Below are positions 36,130-44,534 of a stretch of 64,000 nt of DNA, piece after piece. Both the position numbers and the translations under genes were made by a program. The stretch covers positions 1 through 64,000 of the forward strand of contig JBQVNB010000004.1 in the NCBI GenBank assembly GCA_052435735.1. The letters run 5' to 3'. How positions within the stretch are numbered: the stretch's first letter is position 1; every line of letters starts with the position of its first letter. The notes under the pieces were generated by a model. That model was not told where the DNA came from, searched no databases, and worked only from the letters and a program-made list of their open reading frames with translations. Source of the stretch: Aliihoeflea sp052435735 (GTDB taxonomy: Bacteria; Pseudomonadota; Alphaproteobacteria; Rhizobiales; Rhizobiaceae).

Positions 36130-37254
36130 GTGGCGCCTTCCTTCGCCAGCGTCGAGGACATGCGCCGGCGGGCAAAGCGACGGCTGCCGCGCGCGATCTT
36201 CGACTATGTCGACGGCGGGGCGGGGGACGACCGCGGCGTCCGCCGCAATCGCGAAGCGATCGAACGGCGCCTGTTGAAATTGAGACCGCTGACGAATGTC
36301 AGCCAGCGCGACATGTCGGTGCCGTTGCTCGGCGGCCATCTCCCGCTGCCCTTTCTGATTGGCCCGACCGGTCTCAACGGCGCGATCATGCCGGGGGGCG
36401 ACGTGGCGCTGGCGCTCGCGGCCGCCAAGTTCGGCATTCCGTTCGTGCTGTCGACCGCGTCCAGCATGTCGATCGAGGACGTCGCCCGCCAGGTCGATGG
36501 CGAGCTCTGGTTCCAGCTCTACATCCTCAACCGCGACGCCGCGCGGCAATTCGTCGATCGGGCGCTGAATGCGGGATATCGAACCCTCGTCCTGACGGTC
36601 GACGTGCCGGTCGGTGGGCGACGCGACCGCGACTTTCGCAACGGCTTCGGCGTGCCGTTCCAGATGACGCCGCGTTTCGCGCTCGACTGCGCGCTCCACC
36701 CTGGCTGGGCACTGAAGCAGTTGCGCGGTGGCGCGCCGCAACTGGCCAATCTGCGCAGGACCGGGGCGACGGACGCAAACAGCCAGGCATTGCTGATGCT
36801 GCGCCAGATGGATGGGAGTTTCGACTGGGACGACCTGAAGGCGCTGCGCGATCGGTGGCCGCATCGGCTGATCGTCAAGGGGCTGACAGATCCGGCCGAC
36901 TGCGCGCGATGCTTCTCACTGGGGGTCGACGCCGTGGTGCTGTCGAACCATGGCGGGCGTCAACTCGAGGACGTGGTGGCGGGGTTCGATATGATCGACC
37001 GGATCGACGTTCCGGAGGGAAAGGCGCTTCTGGTGGACGGCGGCTTTCGCCGAGGGGCGGACATCGTCAAGGCGCTCGCGCTCGGCGCCGGTGCCGTCAT
37101 GCTGGGACGTGCAACACTCTACGGGCTGGCTGCCGCCGGACAGGCAGGTGTCGAACAGGTGATCGAGACGCTGCGCCTCGAGATCGACAACACGCTGGCG
37201 CTGATCGGCTGCCCGAATGCCGCCGCCCTTGGCCGAGACGTCCTCCAGGACTAG
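36130..37254 (+). CDS. FMN-dependent alpha-hydroxy-acid dehydrogenase, mandelate/lactate type
   Basis: Family members oxidise L-2-hydroxy acids (lactate, glycolate, mandelate) to 2-oxo acids with FMN. The 374-residue protein has FDYVDGGAGDD near residue 18, the LTVDVPVGGRRDRDFRNGF loop, and the catalytic SNHGGRQLED with its histidine and arginine near 275. DGGFRRGADIVKALALGA binds the FMN phosphate. The start codon is GTG, 4 bp after the TRAP permease. The neighbouring benzoylformate-decarboxylase-like gene makes mandelate or a similar aromatic hydroxy acid the best guess. The two genes converge and share CTAG, so each stop codon lies within the other. Confidence 0.87.
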   Translation: MAPSFASVEDMRRRAKRRLPRAIFDYVDGGAGDDRGVRRNREAIERRLLKLRPLTNVSQRDMSVPLLGGHLPLPFLIGPTGLNGAIMPGGDVALALAAAKFGIPFVLSTASSMSIEDVARQVDGELWFQLYILNRDAARQFVDRALNAGYRTLVLTVDVPVGGRRDRDFRNGFGVPFQMTPRFALDCALHPGWALKQLRGGAPQLANLRRTGATDANSQALLMLRQMDGSFDWDDLKALRDRWPHRLIVKGLTDPADCARCFSLGVDAVVLSNHGGRQLEDVVAGFDMIDRIDVPEGKALLVDGGFRRGADIVKALALGAGAVMLGRATLYGLAAAGQAGVEQVIETLRLEIDNTLALIGCPNAAALGRDVLQD

Positions 37255-38972
37255 CCGATCGCGACCTCGACCAGCGCAAGCTGACGCTTCTCCTCGATAT
37301 GCCGGATCGCGTTCGCCAGCGCGCGCGGCAGATCTGCGGCCGCCGTAACCTTGACCGCGAAGGCGCGGCTTGCTTCGGCGACCTTGGTGAAGTCGGGCGA
37401 GGGGTCGAGCGAGGTCAGGGGCATGCGGTTGGCCTTGGCCGCATAGCCCTCCGGGTAAAGCCCGGTCACCGAATGCCGCACCGCCCCCCATTCCGAATTG
37501 TTGAGGATGACGACGAGGATCGGCAGGTCCAGCGCTTCGGCAATCTGATGGCACGCGACCGGGTTCGAGAAGACGTAGGAGCCGTCGCCCATCGTGGCGA
37601 CGACGAGCTTCGTCCTGTCGGCGAGCTGCATTCCCATCGCGCAGGGAAACGACCAGCCAAGCCCGCCCGCATGCGGCTCCTGATGCCAGGAATTGTGCCG
37701 GTCGAGGACGATCGGGTCGAGCGGGCAGCCAAGTTCGGACAGGATGGTCGCGTTCTTGCCAGATACTGCGTCCGACAGGCAATTCGATACATAGGCCTTC
37801 GACATCGGCTCGCTTGGCGCGGCAGCCTTTGCGGTGCCGGCGCGAATTTGCGGAACACGCTCGGCAAGCAGCGCCTGACGCTGCATCCTGGCTCCGACAT
37901 GCCGGTTCATCATCGGCCGCATCGCGGCTGCGAGCGCGAGAATGCCCTCGTCGGTCTGCGTCGTAATCGTCACGTCGGACCGGAAATTGCGAACCGGCGT
38001 GCGCGCGAAGAGAGGATCAGGGCCCATGTGAATGAATTTTGCGCCCGATGCCGGCCGGTGCATGTCCGGCCACCACGGCGCGAGCGCATCGAGCACCAGC
38101 ACCACATCCGCCTCGCCAAGCCACGGCATCGGATCGGCACCGACATAACAGGGATGATCGGTTGCGATGGCGGTCGCGACGGCCCACCATTGGCAAACCG
38201 GGATCGACCAATCGGTGACGAACTGGGACAATGCGGCAAAGCCCGCCTCGCTGCCGGCGCCACGCTGGGCGATGATGAGGGGATTGCGCGCTTCGGCGAG
38301 CAGCCGGGCGGCCTGGCCGATCAGCGCCATGTCCGCAGCCGGGCGGGTGGGCTGCATCGACGCCGGAGCGTCGAGACCTGCCGCAGCCACGTCCTCGCAA
38401 AGAACCTCGCGCGGCAGGCTCAGATAGACCGGCCCCTTGGGCAGGGAATTGGAGATGGCGTGGGCGCGGTCGAGAAGCGGCCCGACCTGTTCGGGGAAGC
38501 GCAGCTCATAGTCCCATTTGGAGGCTTCGCGCACGAGCGCGGCCTGGTCGCGCATTTCCTGCCCCCAGCCGATAGGAACCGTCCGCGCGCCGAACCGGCC
38601 TTCCTCGGTGACGGGCGTTCGGCCGGACATCATGAGGATGGGCACCTGGTCGACGGCCGCATTGATCGCGCCGATGGACCCGTTGGCAAGGCCGACATTG
38701 GTGTGCAGGATCACGGCCTGCGCCTTGCCGGTCGCGAAATAATAGCCATGCGCCATGCCCATCGCAGCGTGCTCGTGCGGTATGACGATCGCGTGGGGAA
38801 GGGGAATGTCACGTGCCGAAGCTTCGGCAAGCCCTTCGATGATGGGCGGGAAATCGGTGCCCGAATTGCAGAAGACGTAATCGACGCCGAGCGCCTTGAG
38901 CCGCGCGAAGAGCGCGGCGCCCGCGGTCATCCTCGTGGTGTCACCGGGCCTGTCGGCGAAACTTTTCAGCAT
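37251..38972 (-). CDS. thiamine-diphosphate enzyme, benzoylformate decarboxylase-like
   Basis: This 573-residue protein has the three-domain layout of the pyruvate decarboxylase/acetolactate synthase superfamily. The N-terminal pyrimidine domain has the catalytic glutamate in IPHEHAAMGMAHGYY near 67. A central domain follows, and the C-terminal domain has the metal and TPP motif GDGSYVFSNPVACHQIAEAL. It cannot be fully separated from acetolactate-synthase-like or 2-hydroxyacyl-CoA-lyase-like relatives. Its placement opposite a mandelate-type dehydrogenase supports decarboxylation of an aryl 2-oxo acid. AGGAGG precedes the ATG, and a MarR-type operator overlaps its promoter region. Confidence 0.82.
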   Translation of the reverse strand: MLKSFADRPGDTTRMTAGAALFARLKALGVDYVFCNSGTDFPPIIEGLAEASARDIPLPHAIVIPHEHAAMGMAHGYYFATGKAQAVILHTNVGLANGSIGAINAAVDQVPILMMSGRTPVTEEGRFGARTVPIGWGQEMRDQAALVREASKWDYELRFPEQVGPLLDRAHAISNSLPKGPVYLSLPREVLCEDVAAAGLDAPASMQPTRPAADMALIGQAARLLAEARNPLIIAQRGAGSEAGFAALSQFVTDWSIPVCQWWAVATAIATDHPCYVGADPMPWLGEADVVLVLDALAPWWPDMHRPASGAKFIHMGPDPLFARTPVRNFRSDVTITTQTDEGILALAAAMRPMMNRHVGARMQRQALLAERVPQIRAGTAKAAAPSEPMSKAYVSNCLSDAVSGKNATILSELGCPLDPIVLDRHNSWHQEPHAGGLGWSFPCAMGMQLADRTKLVVATMGDGSYVFSNPVACHQIAEALDLPILVVILNNSEWGAVRHSVTGLYPEGYAAKANRMPLTSLDPSPDFTKVAEASRAFAVKVTAAADLPRALANAIRHIEEKRQLALVEVAIG

Positions 38973-39007
38973 CGATACCTCCTGCAGCCAAGCGCCGAGT
39001 TGGCGCT

Positions 39008-39030
39008 CAAACTAGTTTGGTATCAAACAA
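39008..39030. promoter_or_regulatory. candidate MarR operator, TPP-enzyme copy
   Basis: Two overlapping palindromes lie here: CAAACTAGTTTG (39008-39019, perfect) and GTTTGGTATCAAAC (39015-39028, GTTTG-N4-CAAAC). TAGTTTGGTATCAAACAA (39013-39030) matches the site at 33096-33113 at 15 of 18 positions. It lies about 40 bp upstream of the TPP-enzyme start, where a bound repressor would block RNA polymerase. Confidence 0.72.
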
Positions 39031-39056
39031 TCTTTCTGAAAGCAGCGCAAGCGCGC

Positions 39057-39536
39057 TCAGTCGATCTCGGCCGCGATTCGCCTCAGAAGGTTAAGCAGCT
39101 CCGCCTTCTGATCGCCGACGATCTGATCGAGCCGACGGTCGTGTTCCGCCGCATGGCGTGCCAAATCCGCCAGCCGCGCGGAGCCTTCCGGCGTGGCGAA
39201 GAGCGCATAGCTGCGCCGGTCGCGCGCGATCGGCTGCTTTTCGACGAAGCCGTCGCGGATCATGTCGCGCAGAAGCGGCGTCAGGGTCGACTTGTCGCGG
39301 CCGGACGCGCGCGAAAGCGTCATCGGCGTGATGCCGGGATTATCCTTGATGAGGCTGAGCAGCGCGAACCAGCCTGGCCTGAGATCGGTCTGTCCCGTCT
39401 TGCGCTGGAAGGAGCGGAACGACGCGTTCTGGGCAAGGCGCAGGTGAAAGCCAATATAGTCGTCGAGCTTGCCGAGCACGATGTCTCCGCCCGACATGTT
39501 TTCCGTCTCCACCCGAAGCGGCTTTACCTCATTCAT
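39057..39536 (-). CDS. MarR-family regulator of the hydroxy-acid cluster
   Basis: This 159-residue protein is a MarR regulator. It has a winged helix from about 50 to 115, containing LRPGWFALLSLIKDNPGITP, SRASGRDKSTLTPLLRDMI, and the wing RDRRSYALFATPEG. I start at MNEVKPLRVE (39536), with GGGAATTC upstream; MSGGDIVLGK at 39497 is an alternative. It lies directly upstream of the TPP enzyme on the same strand, with the palindromic operator between them. A ligand such as the imported hydroxy or oxo acid is inferred. A related but gapped sequence (39580-39594) near its own promoter could allow autoregulation. Confidence 0.88.
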   Translation of the reverse strand: MNEVKPLRVETENMSGGDIVLGKLDDYIGFHLRLAQNASFRSFQRKTGQTDLRPGWFALLSLIKDNPGITPMTLSRASGRDKSTLTPLLRDMIRDGFVEKQPIARDRRSYALFATPEGSARLADLARHAAEHDRRLDQIVGDQKAELLNLLRRIAAEID

Positions 39537-39727
39537 GAATGAATTCCCGTTGACCCATGTTTCGATCTTACCCGTTGTCTTGTTGCACGCAAATCGCGAT
39601 TGCGAACACAACCGGGAGAGGTGAAAAAAATCTGGAACGCCAGCGGAGGCAGGGCGGCGCAGGAAATCGCATTGGCTTGCAAATGGAAGTCGATCCGGCT
39701 GGCGTCGAAATGTAGCGTGCGCTCGCC

Positions 39728-41242
39728 ATGTCGGATATGCTGGCAACCATGAACGCTCGACTGTCGCGTCGCACGCTCCTGAAAGTTGCAGCCTGGCTGG
39801 GTCTTGGAACCGGCCTGCCGGAACTTGCCCTGGCGGGTCAAAATTCTTTATCGGAGCGACGTAACGTCGGTTTTGTCGGCCATTCTCTGGTTTCTCCGGC
39901 AATGGCGCCGCTCTATGCACAGATCAGCGGCGATCGGGCGACCTATCAGGTCATCAACGGGGCGCCCCTGTCCTACAATTGGGCCGACCATGCCACGGCG
40001 GAAGGCGAAAGCATTCGCGACCTGTTGGCGGCCGGCGCGATCGACCAGTTGATGCTGGCCGAAGGCGGGCCGATCGAAGGTTCGATATCCGGCGGCTCGA
40101 CCCGGACTTTTCTTCAGCAATGGCGAAGCCAGGGCATGGCGGCCAATCCGGACCTTGCCGTCTACTGGTATCAGATCTGGCCGGAAATTCCCGGATGGGC
40201 CGGCGACCCGGACTGGGAACTTTGGAAGCGTGAGATCGCACGCCTGGCGGTCGAGGCTTACGGGCCGGTCTGCGAGCAGGTTGCGAGCGACATCGGAACG
40301 GGCCGGGTCTACCTGTCGCCGGTCGGCGAGGCGTTCGCGCAACTGCATGACACCTATCTGTCGCCCGGGCTGCCGGGCATATCCGACTTCAACGCGACTT
40401 TCTTTCCCATCGATGGGATTCACTTGCCGCCCATCGGGTTCTACTTCGCGACGATGGTTCACTATGCGACCATGAACAGGCAGACGCCGGTCGGCTTGCC
40501 ATGGCGGCTGAACCCGCCCGTCCAGGGCTTGAACGCCGATCTGGCTCTGGCCTTGCAAGAGGTCGCATGGGAAGTGGTGAGCGGTCATCCCTATGCGGGC
40601 ATCGCGCCGTGGCCCGAACCGCCGAAAGGCCGCGCCACCGCCGGTGCGCCGACACGGTACTCAACGAGCGAGGGCGGCGGCGGCAGTTATGGTGGCGACG
40701 TCGATGTCGGCCCGGCGCGCAACGGCCGCATCGCCGTCGTTTTCGTCGATACGGTTCAGCCGGACTATCGACCTTCCTCGGTCACGCTTGGCCCCGGCGT
40801 CTCGCTGGCCGAAATGGCGACGAGCGTGGAACATGGCTACAGCGGTGTGTGGGTCGCGCAGGTGCCGGACGCGGCATCCGGAACGCTCGAACTCGCCGTC
40901 AGTTCGCAAACCGACCGCTGGGCGAACCTTGCGACAGCCTATATCGTCGACGGAGGCGACTTCGCGACCATCGCCGCCAGTTCCTATCGCGGCGATGAGC
41001 CCTTGCGGGTTTCGGGCATGGCGGGAACATGTGTGATCGGCTCGATTTTTCACATGGATGGCGCGAGTTCGAGGCTCAACGCCCATCCACCGCTGCCCGA
41101 AATCGAGGATTCTCTCGGGTCGAGCGACGGTTGGCATTTCCGGGCGGTGTGGGGCACGCTTGTCGCATCGGCGAATACGCGCTTCGAGGGGTCCTCGCAC
41201 GGCCACAAGGTCGGCTTGACGATCGCACCCGCAGAGCGGTGA
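39728..41242 (+). CDS. Tat-exported SGNH-hydrolase-like protein
   Basis: This 504-residue protein begins with a Tat signal, NARLSRRTLLKVAAWLGLG, followed by a cleavage-like ALAGQ. Residues about 45-290 look like an SGNH/GDSL-type domain: block I is VGHSLVSPAM, and the last block is DGIHLPPIGFYF with the Asp-x-x-His pair. A Gly-Ser-rich linker near 325 leads to a beta-rich C-terminal region (about 330-500) with no family I recognise. It could act on an acyl group of a surface glycan. The divergent-free neighbour across 21 bp is a glycosyltransferase. MNARL at 39749 may be the true start. Confidence 0.65.
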   Translation: MSDMLATMNARLSRRTLLKVAAWLGLGTGLPELALAGQNSLSERRNVGFVGHSLVSPAMAPLYAQISGDRATYQVINGAPLSYNWADHATAEGESIRDLLAAGAIDQLMLAEGGPIEGSISGGSTRTFLQQWRSQGMAANPDLAVYWYQIWPEIPGWAGDPDWELWKREIARLAVEAYGPVCEQVASDIGTGRVYLSPVGEAFAQLHDTYLSPGLPGISDFNATFFPIDGIHLPPIGFYFATMVHYATMNRQTPVGLPWRLNPPVQGLNADLALALQEVAWEVVSGHPYAGIAPWPEPPKGRATAGAPTRYSTSEGGGGSYGGDVDVGPARNGRIAVVFVDTVQPDYRPSSVTLGPGVSLAEMATSVEHGYSGVWVAQVPDAASGTLELAVSSQTDRWANLATAYIVDGGDFATIAASSYRGDEPLRVSGMAGTCVIGSIFHMDGASSRLNAHPPLPEIEDSLGSSDGWHFRAVWGTLVASANTRFEGSSHGHKVGLTIAPAER

Positions 41243-41263
41243 CCGCGCCGCACCCGTCGAGGA

Positions 41264-42433
41264 TCACTGCAAATCCGGTTCTTCCAAAACGCGCGGAAGT
41301 CGCCTGCGGGGTTTCCGGCTGGTCGTCGCAAGGCCGTCAAACAGAACAGTCCATTCCCGGGTCAGTGCGGAAATGTCGAAGGCCGCACAACGCTCAAGCG
41401 ACAGTGCGGACAGTCGCTCGCGCATATCTGCGTCGGTAAGGACCTGCTTCAGTGCGAGCGCGATGGCATCGGGATTCTCGGTCTCGACAAGCAACCCGTA
41501 TTTGCCGTCGTCGAGTACCTCCGACGGACCTGAAGGGCAGGCGACCGAGACGACGGGAGCGCCGCATGTCATGGCTTCGACAAGGACGAGCGCAAACCCC
41601 TCGAAACGCGACGACATTGCATAGACGCTGGCGCGTCGCATGTAGCGGAAAGGGTTCTTCTGGAAACCCAGGAAATGGACGGAGTCGGCAACGGCGTGCT
41701 CTTTTGCGTAGAGGCGCAGTGCGTCCCCCTCGGGCCCGTCACCGATAATGACTAGGTTGCAATCCACATGCTGACGAAGGCGGGCGTGAGCACGAATGAG
41801 GATGTCGTATCCCTTCTGCACGTCGAGCCGTCCCACGGCGACGATCGTCTGCTTCTCGAAGATCGCCTCGTGCTCCGGTGCGATCTGTTCGACGGACAAA
41901 CGCCGCACGCGCTCCACATCGATGCCGTTATGGATCGTAACCAAACTGGACCGGGCCTTTGGAAGCATCGTCGCGAACGCCTCTTGCGCGCCGACCGAGC
42001 AGCAGACGATGCGGTCGGCAAACCGATAGAGGCGAAGCGCGAGCCGTTGCCGCCAACTTACGTATCGCGAGAACTGCAACCAGTCCGCATGGACCCAGAC
42101 GACGATGGGCCGTCGGCGCAGCAGACCGGCCAACAATGCGAGAAACGTCGCACGACCCTCCATGGCACCGACGACGACATCTGCATTGCCAACCTCCCGA
42201 AAGGTCGCAAGAAAGGATCGCACCAGGTCGGAGCGTCGATACGGCCGGTCATGCTCGAAATGGATGTCCTGATCCGGCGCCAACGAGGCGAGGTGCTGGC
42301 CCCATTGCTCATGGACGAAAAGGCGTGTCCGAAAACGCTGCCGGTCGAGCGACGCCGCAACTGTCAGGACCATCCGCTCCGCGCCACCACCCGCAAGGTT
42401 CGGCAAGCAGAACAAAATTCTCAGGCTTTTCAT
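41264..42433 (-). CDS. GT4-family glycosyltransferase
   Basis: This 389-residue protein is a GT-B fold glycosyltransferase of family 4. The N-terminal half has LPNLAGGGAERMVLTVAASL, the usual acceptor-side glycine loop. The C-terminal half has VAVGRLDVQKGYDILI, GDGPEGDALR, and SSRFEGFALVLVEAMTCGAPVV with the E-x7-E motif that binds the sugar nucleotide. No membrane helix is evident, so it probably works at the inner face of the membrane on a surface glycan. Other polysaccharide genes are absent here. It converges with the SGNH-like gene. Confidence 0.88.
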   Translation of the reverse strand: MKSLRILFCLPNLAGGGAERMVLTVAASLDRQRFRTRLFVHEQWGQHLASLAPDQDIHFEHDRPYRRSDLVRSFLATFREVGNADVVVGAMEGRATFLALLAGLLRRRPIVVWVHADWLQFSRYVSWRQRLALRLYRFADRIVCCSVGAQEAFATMLPKARSSLVTIHNGIDVERVRRLSVEQIAPEHEAIFEKQTIVAVGRLDVQKGYDILIRAHARLRQHVDCNLVIIGDGPEGDALRLYAKEHAVADSVHFLGFQKNPFRYMRRASVYAMSSRFEGFALVLVEAMTCGAPVVSVACPSGPSEVLDDGKYGLLVETENPDAIALALKQVLTDADMRERLSALSLERCAAFDISALTREWTVLFDGLATTSRKPRRRLPRVLEEPDLQ

Positions 42434-42438
42434 CTAAC

Positions 42439-42472
42439 AAAATCTGTCCGTGACATCGTCATTACAGATTTT
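42439..42472. promoter_or_regulatory. inverted repeat at the glycosyltransferase start
   Basis: AAAATCTGT (42439-42447) and ACAGATTTT (42464-42472) are exact reverse complements 16 bases apart, starting 6 bp upstream of the glycosyltransferase ATG. AT-rich arms and spacing fit a protein-binding site better than a terminator. Confidence 0.4.
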
Positions 42473-42632
42473 TACACTCGCGCCGACCTGGCGAAATATA
42501 TCGGCAATAGCACATTCGATTGACCAATCCGCCGCCACATTGCTCGAGCATGCGCAAAGATGCGCAAGCGCCGAACTTCCCATGGGAACTTCGATCCGCT
42601 AGACAGCCTCCCTTCAAAGGATATGCGCACGC

Positions 42633-43634
42633 TTGACAACACCGCTCTACCAGAAGCCCGTCTTCGCCATCGCGCCGATGATGGACTGGACCGACCGCCA
42701 CTGCCGGTATTTCCACCGGCAGATGACGCGTCATGCGCTTCTCTATACCGAGATGGTGGTAGCCGATGCGGTGATCCACGGAAATCGCGAGCGCCTGCTG
42801 GGCTTTGCGCCTGAAGAGCATCCCGTCGCGCTGCAACTGGGCGGCAGCGATCCGGAGAAGCTTGCCAAGGCCGCGGCGATCGCGTTCGAATGGGGGTATG
42901 ACGAGATCAACCTCAATGTCGGTTGTCCGTCCGACCGTGTGCAGAGCGGTACGTTCGGCGCGTGCTTGATGCGCACGCCGGACCTCGTGGCCGAATGTGT
43001 CGGGGCGATGAAGGCGGCGGTGGCCGTGCCGGTTACCGTCAAATGTCGCATCGGCGTCGACGAACAGGACCCGGAGATCGCGCTCGACGAGATCGCCGAC
43101 AAGGTGCTGGCGGCAGGTGCAGACGCATTGTGGGTCCATGCCCGCAAGGCGTGGCTGCAGGGATTGAGCCCGAAGGAAAACCGGGACATCCCGCCGCTCG
43201 ACTACGACCGCGTCTATCGGCTGAAGGCGCGGCTCGGTGCAAATTTCGTCGGCATCAATGGCGGCATCGCCGATCTCGACGAAAGCCTGCGGCATCTGGA
43301 GCATTCGGATGGCGCGATGCTCGGCCGCGCCGCCTATCACAATCCCGGCCTGCTGGCCGAAGTCGACCAGCGTGTATTCGGGGTCGCCGACGCTCCGATC
43401 GAGTGGCGCGAACTCATCGACCGCATGGCCGACTACTGCGCGGCGCACATCGCGGCCGGCGGCCGGCTGACGCATGTCACGCGGCACATGGTCGGTCTGT
43501 TTCACGGTCTGCCCGGCGCGCGACGCTTCCGCCAGGTTCTGTCGACCGACGCGACGAAGGCCGGCGCGGGCCCCGAAATTCTTCACGCCGCCTTTGCCGA
43601 AATAAACCTGGACCAGAGCCGCGACGCGGCCTGA
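42633..43634 (+). CDS. dusA: tRNA-dihydrouridine synthase A
   Basis: DusA reduces uridines in the tRNA D-loop with FMN and NADPH. The 333-residue protein has the DusA-type N-terminus FAIAPMMDWTDRHCRYFHR, the catalytic cysteine in LNVGCPSDRVQSGTFGACLM, and the FMN phosphate-binding region with HSDGAMLGRAAYHNP. The start appears to be TTG at 42633, with AAAGGA upstream. The ATG at 42623 is out of frame, and the next in-frame ATG would remove the conserved N-terminus. Confidence 0.93.
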   Translation: MTTPLYQKPVFAIAPMMDWTDRHCRYFHRQMTRHALLYTEMVVADAVIHGNRERLLGFAPEEHPVALQLGGSDPEKLAKAAAIAFEWGYDEINLNVGCPSDRVQSGTFGACLMRTPDLVAECVGAMKAAVAVPVTVKCRIGVDEQDPEIALDEIADKVLAAGADALWVHARKAWLQGLSPKENRDIPPLDYDRVYRLKARLGANFVGINGGIADLDESLRHLEHSDGAMLGRAAYHNPGLLAEVDQRVFGVADAPIEWRELIDRMADYCAAHIAAGGRLTHVTRHMVGLFHGLPGARRFRQVLSTDATKAGAGPEILHAAFAEINLDQSRDAA

Positions 43635-43691
43635 GCGGTTTACTTTCCCCTCCCGTCACGTTAGCGCACGAGCGCAACGAATTGCGGGGGA

Positions 43692-44531
43692 ATGCGCATG
43701 TCCGGACTTGATTTGCCGTGGAGCGAGCTTGCGGTCTTCGCCGCGGCAATCGCAGCCTCGGGCGTCGTCGCGGGCCTGATGGCCGGCATCTTTGGCATCG
43801 GCGGCGGCGCGGTGCTGGTGCCGGTGTTCTACCAGGTGTTCGGCATGCTCGGCGTCGACGAAGTCGTGCGCATGCACCTAGCGGTCGGCTCGTCGCTGGC
43901 GATCATCATCCCGACCTCGATCCGCTCCTTCACCGGTCACAAGGCGCGCGGCGCGGTGGATATGGACCTGCTGAAGAGCTTCCTCGTTCCGGTGCCGATC
44001 GGCGTCGTGCTCGCATCGATCACCGCCGCCTACATCTCGAGCGAAGGGTTGCGCATCGTCTTCGCGGTGCTGATGTTGCTGGTCGCGGTACGGCTTCTGT
44101 TCAACCGCGAATCCTGGAAGATCAATGGCGACCTGCCGGGGACGGGCGGGCGCACGGTCGCGGGCGTGATCATCGGATATTTCTCGACGCTGATGGGCAT
44201 TGGCGGCGGCGTCATGAATAACACGTTCATGACCATCTACGGCCGGCCGATGCACCAGGCGGTGGCGACGTCGTCCGGCGTTGGCGTCCTGATCGCCATC
44301 CCGGGTACGATCGGCTACATCTGGGCCGGCTGGGGCCATCCGGACCTGCCGATCGCATCGTCCGGCTTCATCAACTGGATCGCCGTCGCTCTGATCATCC
44401 CGATCGCGCTCATCGTCACGCCCTATGGTGTCCGGATCGCCCATGCCTTGAAGAAGCGCCAGCTCGAAGTCGCCTTCGGCCTGTTCTGCATCTTCATCTC
44501 GGCGCGGTTCTTCTGGAGCCTCTACGCCTGA
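43692..44531 (+). CDS. TauE/SafE-family anion permease
   Basis: This 279-residue membrane protein has about eight helices and the two family repeats, marked by GLMAGIFGIGGGAVLVPVFY (about 31-50) and GYFSTLMGIGGGVMNNTFM (about 162-180). The family exports sulfite, sulfoacetate or related organic anions. The ribosome site GGGGGA precedes the ATG. The substrate cannot be read from sequence, and no sulfur genes are adjacent. Confidence 0.88.
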   Translation: MRMSGLDLPWSELAVFAAAIAASGVVAGLMAGIFGIGGGAVLVPVFYQVFGMLGVDEVVRMHLAVGSSLAIIIPTSIRSFTGHKARGAVDMDLLKSFLVPVPIGVVLASITAAYISSEGLRIVFAVLMLLVAVRLLFNRESWKINGDLPGTGGRTVAGVIIGYFSTLMGIGGGVMNNTFMTIYGRPMHQAVATSSGVGVLIAIPGTIGYIWAGWGHPDLPIASSGFINWIAVALIIPIALIVTPYGVRIAHALKKRQLEVAFGLFCIFISARFFWSLYA

Positions 44532-44534
44532 TCC

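Noticed and set aside
36855..39542. An 895-residue open frame on the plus strand
   Set aside because: It runs across the end of the hydroxy-acid dehydrogenase gene and antisense to the TPP enzyme and MarR genes, both of which have clear motifs.
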